DNA from: Methylococcaceae bacterium
GTDB taxonomy: Bacteria; Pseudomonadota; Gammaproteobacteria; Methylococcales; UBA1147
Assembly: GCA_022616595.1 (NCBI GenBank)
Contig: JAKEEL010000012.1
Coordinates: forward strand, 1-9,850
Length of the DNA: 9,850 nucleotides
Reading direction: 5' to 3'
Part shown: in pieces, positions 7,126-9,850 of the stretch
Layout: every line of letters starts with the position of its first letter
How positions within the stretch are numbered: the first letter of the stretch is position 1
Notes under the pieces: model-generated
Told to the model about the DNA's origin: nothing
Databases searched by the model: none
The model's input: the letters and a program-made list of their open reading frames with translations, nothing else
Made by a program: the position numbers and the translations under genes

Positions 7126-8511
7126 TCAGCGCGCGCCTTTGCCCCAAATCACGACCTCAATCGTTTGCAGAATGATAATCAGATCAAAGAATAAACTGTA
7201 ATTCTTCACGTAGTAAAGATCATACTGAAGCTTTTGCAGCGCGTCGTTTTCATTTTCGCCATAGGGATAACACAGCTGAGCCCATCCGGTAATACCCGGT
7301 TTCACCCTGTGGCGTTCCGAGTAGTACGGGATCGATTCGGCGAATTGTTCGACAAATTCCGGGCGTTCGGGCCGCGGCCCGACAAAACTCATTTCTCCCT
7401 TCAATACATTGAACAGTTGCGGCAATTCGTCGATTCTGAATTTTCGGATGAATTTTCCGATCCCGGTCACCCGGTCATCGTCCCGACTCGCCATTCTGGG
7501 TTTACCGGTCGCTTCGGCATCCAGGCGCATACTGCGGAATTTGATCACATTGAAAAGCCGCCAGCTCATCCCGACCCGCGCTTGGGAATACAGAACCGGC
7601 CCTTTGAAGCGGCTCTCCAGTTTGATCGCAATCATGGTCAGGAGCATGACCGGCCAGGTCACGGAAAGCAGGATCAAGCTCGCGGCGATATCAAAAATCC
7701 GCTTCGCGCTCAATCTCAAGAACCCGGCTCGGAAGCCGTCTGAAAAAACCAGCCAACTCGGGTATAAGGCGTCCACGCGAATAAACCCGGCTTCGCGTTC
7801 GAAGAAGGTCAACAAATCGACCACTTCGAATCCGTTCATTCTGCAATCCAGGAACTCGTCCACCGGGAGTCCACTGCGGCGATCATCCGGCGCGATCACG
7901 ATTTCATCGATGTCTTCCTGCAAGGCGTACTCGTTCAAGGGTACCTTGAGATGAATCAGTTTTTCCTCCGCAACAAAGGTCGGTTGATGGTCCAATACAA
8001 TACATCCGATGACCCGAATATTCTGTGTGCCATTGGCCCGTTCCAGCTCGACAATCTTCTGTGCGTTGCGCCCCGCCCCGAATACCACAACCCGCCTCTT
8101 CAGGACTTTTTGGTCGACCACCGAATAAAACAGCAATCGCAGTATCGTGACTCCGAGGAACGTCGAAAACAGCGTATAGCCGAAGACTCCCCTGCCTAAT
8201 TCAATTTCCGGGAAGGCATAAAACAACAGACTCATGACCAGCGTGCCCGATGCAAGACTCACCAGGACCCGGAGCAATAATCCCGCCTCCCCCCAGGTCT
8301 GCATCCGCTGATACAAGCCCATCCCGGTATTGCTCATCAACATGACCAGGGTGTATAGACAAGACTGTACGATCAGAGTCCTGTCAACGGGTATTGCGTT
8401 TTGGTAACGCAGCAGGGACCCGCAATAGATCGATGAGAAGAACACTCCAATCTCCAACAGGATGAGGCCGAGAAATATTCCAGAAATGTAATGTCGAAAA
8501 ATTCTAATCAT
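7126..8511 (-). CDS. XrtA/PEP-CTERM-associated polyprenyl-phosphate sugar transferase (TIGR03013-like)
   Basis: This 461-residue bacterial sugar transferase is predicted to move a sugar 1-phosphate from its UDP carrier to undecaprenyl phosphate, the first step of exopolysaccharide repeat-unit assembly at the inner membrane. Four hydrophobic segments lie in the first ~130 residues. A Rossmann-like middle domain follows (VVVFGAGRNAQKI, 141-153; PDDRR, 208-212), then a further membrane segment at about 272-297. The catalytic pfam02397-type domain contains KFRSMRLDAE (324-333), RIDELPQLFNVLKGEMSFVG (359-378) with the Asp-Glu pair D361/E362, GPRPERPEF, and VKPGITGWAQL (403-413). The layout and position directly before prsK match the sugar transferase associated with exosortase A systems (EpsB/WbaP-like). 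The sugar transferred cannot be read from sequence. The ATG at 8509-8511 begins just before the first membrane helix; its ribosome site is weak (GGAA about seven bases upstream). It is the first gene of the minus-strand run, so its promoter should lie at 8512-8735. Confidence 0.88.
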   Translation of the reverse strand: MIRIFRHYISGIFLGLILLEIGVFFSSIYCGSLLRYQNAIPVDRTLIVQSCLYTLVMLMSNTGMGLYQRMQTWGEAGLLLRVLVSLASGTLVMSLLFYAFPEIELGRGVFGYTLFSTFLGVTILRLLFYSVVDQKVLKRRVVVFGAGRNAQKIVELERANGTQNIRVIGCIVLDHQPTFVAEEKLIHLKVPLNEYALQEDIDEIVIAPDDRRSGLPVDEFLDCRMNGFEVVDLLTFFEREAGFIRVDALYPSWLVFSDGFRAGFLRLSAKRIFDIAASLILLSVTWPVMLLTMIAIKLESRFKGPVLYSQARVGMSWRLFNVIKFRSMRLDAEATGKPRMASRDDDRVTGIGKFIRKFRIDELPQLFNVLKGEMSFVGPRPERPEFVEQFAESIPYYSERHRVKPGITGWAQLCYPYGENENDALQKLQYDLYYVKNYSLFFDLIIILQTIEVVIWGKGAR

Positions 8512-8639
8512 GCAATTCCGAAACTATCAAGGTTCACAATAAACGCGGCCGCACTCTTCAGCGTGGCTAAAGATTAGGTTCAGAAGCCCGGCGAGCCACT
8601 CGATCGGATTCCGCTGCGATAAGCCAATGCTTGCCACGT

Positions 8640-8645
8640 ATTATA
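8640..8645 (-). promoter_or_regulatory. candidate -10 element for the sugar transferase-prsKRT run
   Basis: The minus strand reads TTTTTAATATAATACG, which contains an exact TATAAT hexamer. No good TTGACA-like -35 lies 16-18 bases upstream (GGTCGT at 17), so an activator may be needed, or the match may be chance. Transcription would begin near 8633 and leave a leader of about 120 bases. Confidence 0.35.
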
Positions 8646-8670
8646 TTAAAAAGGGACTCGCGACGACCTG

Positions 8671-8679
8671 TGCTAGAAT
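8671..8679 (+). promoter_or_regulatory. candidate extended -10 promoter for tviB
   Basis: TGCTAGAAT is an extended -10 (TGN followed by TAGAAT, five of six consensus bases). The -35 region is poor, as is common for extended -10 promoters. The start of transcription would lie near 8686, giving a leader of about 50 bases before the ATG at 8736. Confidence 0.4.
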
Positions 8680-8724
8680 CAATTGAACCAACTGAATCAC
8701 TTGCGTATCAATCAATAGCAATTC

Positions 8725-8730
8725 AAGGAG
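8725..8730 (+). promoter_or_regulatory. ribosome binding site of tviB
   Basis: AAGGAG lies five bases before the ATG at 8736-8738. This is strong and supports that start, which is only eight residues ahead of the first beta strand of the NAD-binding fold. Confidence 0.8.
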
Positions 8731-8735
8731 ACTCC

Positions 8736-9850
8736 ATGCGTTCACTTTCTGAATGCAGAATCGGCGTGGTCGGACTGGGCTATGTCGGCCTGCCGCTCGC
8801 GGTAGAATTCGCGGACCATTTCAGCACGATCGGATTGGATATCAACGCCCAACGAATCCGTGAGCTGAAGGACGGCATCGACAAGTCATTGGAGGTCGAT
8901 TCAGCACGACTCGCCCGAGCCAAGCATCTTGAACTCACATCGAATCCACAAGATCTCAGGGATTGTAATGTTTATATCGTTACAGTTCCAACCCCGATCG
9001 ACAAGAATAAGCGCCCGGATCTGGACCCGCTGGTCACGGCGAGCACCATGATCGGCAAAATTCTTTCCAGAAACGATATCGTGATCTATGAATCCACGGT
9101 CTACCCCGGAGCGACCGAAGAAGTCTGCGTTCCGATCCTGGAAGCCCGCTCCGGCCTGACCTTCAATCAGGATTTTTTCGCGGGTTACAGTCCGGAACGA
9201 ATCAATCCGGGCGACAAGGAACACGGAGTCGCTACGATCAAGAAAGTGACCTCCGGGTCGACACCCGAGATCGCCGACTTTGTCGATCGGTTGTATGCGA
9301 CGGTGGTCCGTGCCGGAACCCATAAAGCCAGCAGTATCAAAGTTGCCGAAGCCGCCAAGGTCATCGAGAATACTCAGCGCGATGTCAATATCGCCCTGAT
9401 CAATGAACTGGCCATGCTGTTCAACGATCTTGGTTTGAATACGATCGAGATTCTCGAGGCGGCGGGCAGCAAATGGAATTTTCTTCCGTTCCGTCCGGGA
9501 CTGGTCGGCGGCCACTGCATCGGGGTCGACCCCTATTATCTGACCCACAAGGCCCAGGAAGTCGGACACCATCCGGAAATCATCCTGGCGGGCCGGCGGA
9601 TCAACGATCGCATGGGAGCCTATGTGGTCGAACGAGTCGTCAAATTGATGACCCAGAAACGCATTCATGTCGCAAGGGCCAACGTCCTGGTCATGGGCTT
9701 GACATTCAAAGAAAATTGCCCGGATATCCGCAATACCCGGGTGGTCGATATCATCGACGAACTCAAAGGCTATAATGCGATTGTCGATGTCTATGATCCC
9801 TGGGTCGATCCTGCGGATGTAGGATCCGACCTGGATATCCATCTGATCGA
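8736..9850 (+). CDS. tviB: TviB/WbpO-type UDP-N-acetylhexosamine 6-dehydrogenase, partial at right edge
   Basis: The frame is open for 371 codons to the window end; the family is about 425 residues, so only the C-terminal end is missing. It belongs to the UDP-glucose/GDP-mannose dehydrogenase superfamily, which oxidises the C6 hydroxyl of a nucleotide sugar to the uronic acid with two NAD+. The N-terminal Rossmann motif is VVGLGYVGLPLA with G13, G15 and G18. Further motifs are VTVPTPID, YESTVYPGATEE with E119, GYSPERINPGDKEH, and EAAKVIENTQRD with K208 and N212. The catalytic cysteine is C261 in GGHCIGVDPYYL. GLTFKENCPDIRNTRVVDI begins the C-terminal UDP-binding domain. TPIDK and PGDKEH with the IENTQRD pattern point to the TviB/WbpO branch (UDP-GlcNAc or UDP-GalNAc 6-dehydrogenase) rather than UDP-glucose dehydrogenase; the exact substrate is inferred. 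It probably supplies a hexosaminuronic acid to the exopolysaccharide. It is divergent from the sugar transferase and likely starts a plus-strand biosynthesis operon. Confidence 0.92.
   Translation, partial: MRSLSECRIGVVGLGYVGLPLAVEFADHFSTIGLDINAQRIRELKDGIDKSLEVDSARLARAKHLELTSNPQDLRDCNVYIVTVPTPIDKNKRPDLDPLVTASTMIGKILSRNDIVIYESTVYPGATEEVCVPILEARSGLTFNQDFFAGYSPERINPGDKEHGVATIKKVTSGSTPEIADFVDRLYATVVRAGTHKASSIKVAEAAKVIENTQRDVNIALINELAMLFNDLGLNTIEILEAAGSKWNFLPFRPGLVGGHCIGVDPYYLTHKAQEVGHHPEIILAGRRINDRMGAYVVERVVKLMTQKRIHVARANVLVMGLTFKENCPDIRNTRVVDIIDELKGYNAIVDVYDPWVDPADVGSDLDIHLI

Larger units (their letters stand above)
8512..8735. promoter_or_regulatory. divergent control region between the sugar transferase and tviB
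   Basis: These 224 bases separate two genes read in opposite directions and must hold the promoters for both. I see an AT-rich tract (8640-8652) with a consensus -10 for the minus strand and an extended -10 for the plus strand, about 30 bases apart and pointing outward. I found no sigma-54 element with the standard GG-N10-GC spacing on either strand. This suggests PrsR does not act here directly, or acts through a site I did not recognise. Confidence 0.55.

Noticed and set aside
8623..8636. Possible sigma-54 promoter TGGCAAGCATTGGC on the minus strand
   Set aside because: The GG and GC pairs are separated by 9 bases rather than 10, and the -12 part lacks TTGC; below the standard for calling.
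8901..9842. Open minus-strand frame of 313 codons opposite tviB
   Set aside because: It is antisense to a dehydrogenase with all catalytic motifs intact, shows no recognisable domain, and reflects codon bias on the opposite strand.

Overview
The window looks like chromosomal DNA of a Gram-negative, biofilm- or floc-forming proteobacterium, probably Beta- or Gammaproteobacteria. The reason is an exosortase A (XrtA)/PEP-CTERM exopolysaccharide regulatory block: a membrane sugar transferase, the PrsK/PrsR two-component pair and the PrsT TPR protein. No exosortase, PEP-CTERM substrate or taxonomic marker lies in the window, so the organism is inferred from gene content only.

Layout. Bases 1-661 (minus strand) hold the remains of two BREX phage-defence genes. 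A BrxB-like (DUF1788) reading frame has lost its start and its last ~20 or more residues, and runs in frame into the N-terminus of a BrxC-like P-loop ATPase. The BrxC part carries an in-frame amber codon at 158-160 and leaves the window on the left just after an intact Walker A motif. Bases 662-834 are non-coding and contain one clear inverted repeat. Bases 835-8511 (minus strand, read right to left) are an operon-like run: sugar transferase (7126-8511), prsK (4977-7079), prsR (3631-4980) and prsT (835-3591). Gaps are 46, -4 and 39 bases. Bases 8512-8735 are a divergent control region with a candidate -10 element for each direction. From 8736 a plus-strand nucleotide-sugar 6-dehydrogenase of the TviB/WbpO type runs off the right edge.

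How the parts fit. The dehydrogenase would supply a UDP-hexosaminuronic acid. The sugar transferase would load the first sugar phosphate onto undecaprenyl phosphate at the inner membrane. PrsK (membrane sensor kinase) and PrsR (sigma-54-dependent activator) are the family pair that controls PEP-CTERM/exopolysaccharide genes. PrsT is a periplasmic or envelope TPR scaffold of the same system. All key residues checked in these five genes are intact, so this part looks functional.

The most unusual observation is the BREX remnant. Its junction is in frame and its protein sequence is still very well conserved, so decay looks recent. Its base composition is lower in GC than the neighbouring prs genes (hand count about 47% over seven 60-base lines, against about 61% over two lines of prsT), which fits an acquired defence island beside the exopolysaccharide locus.
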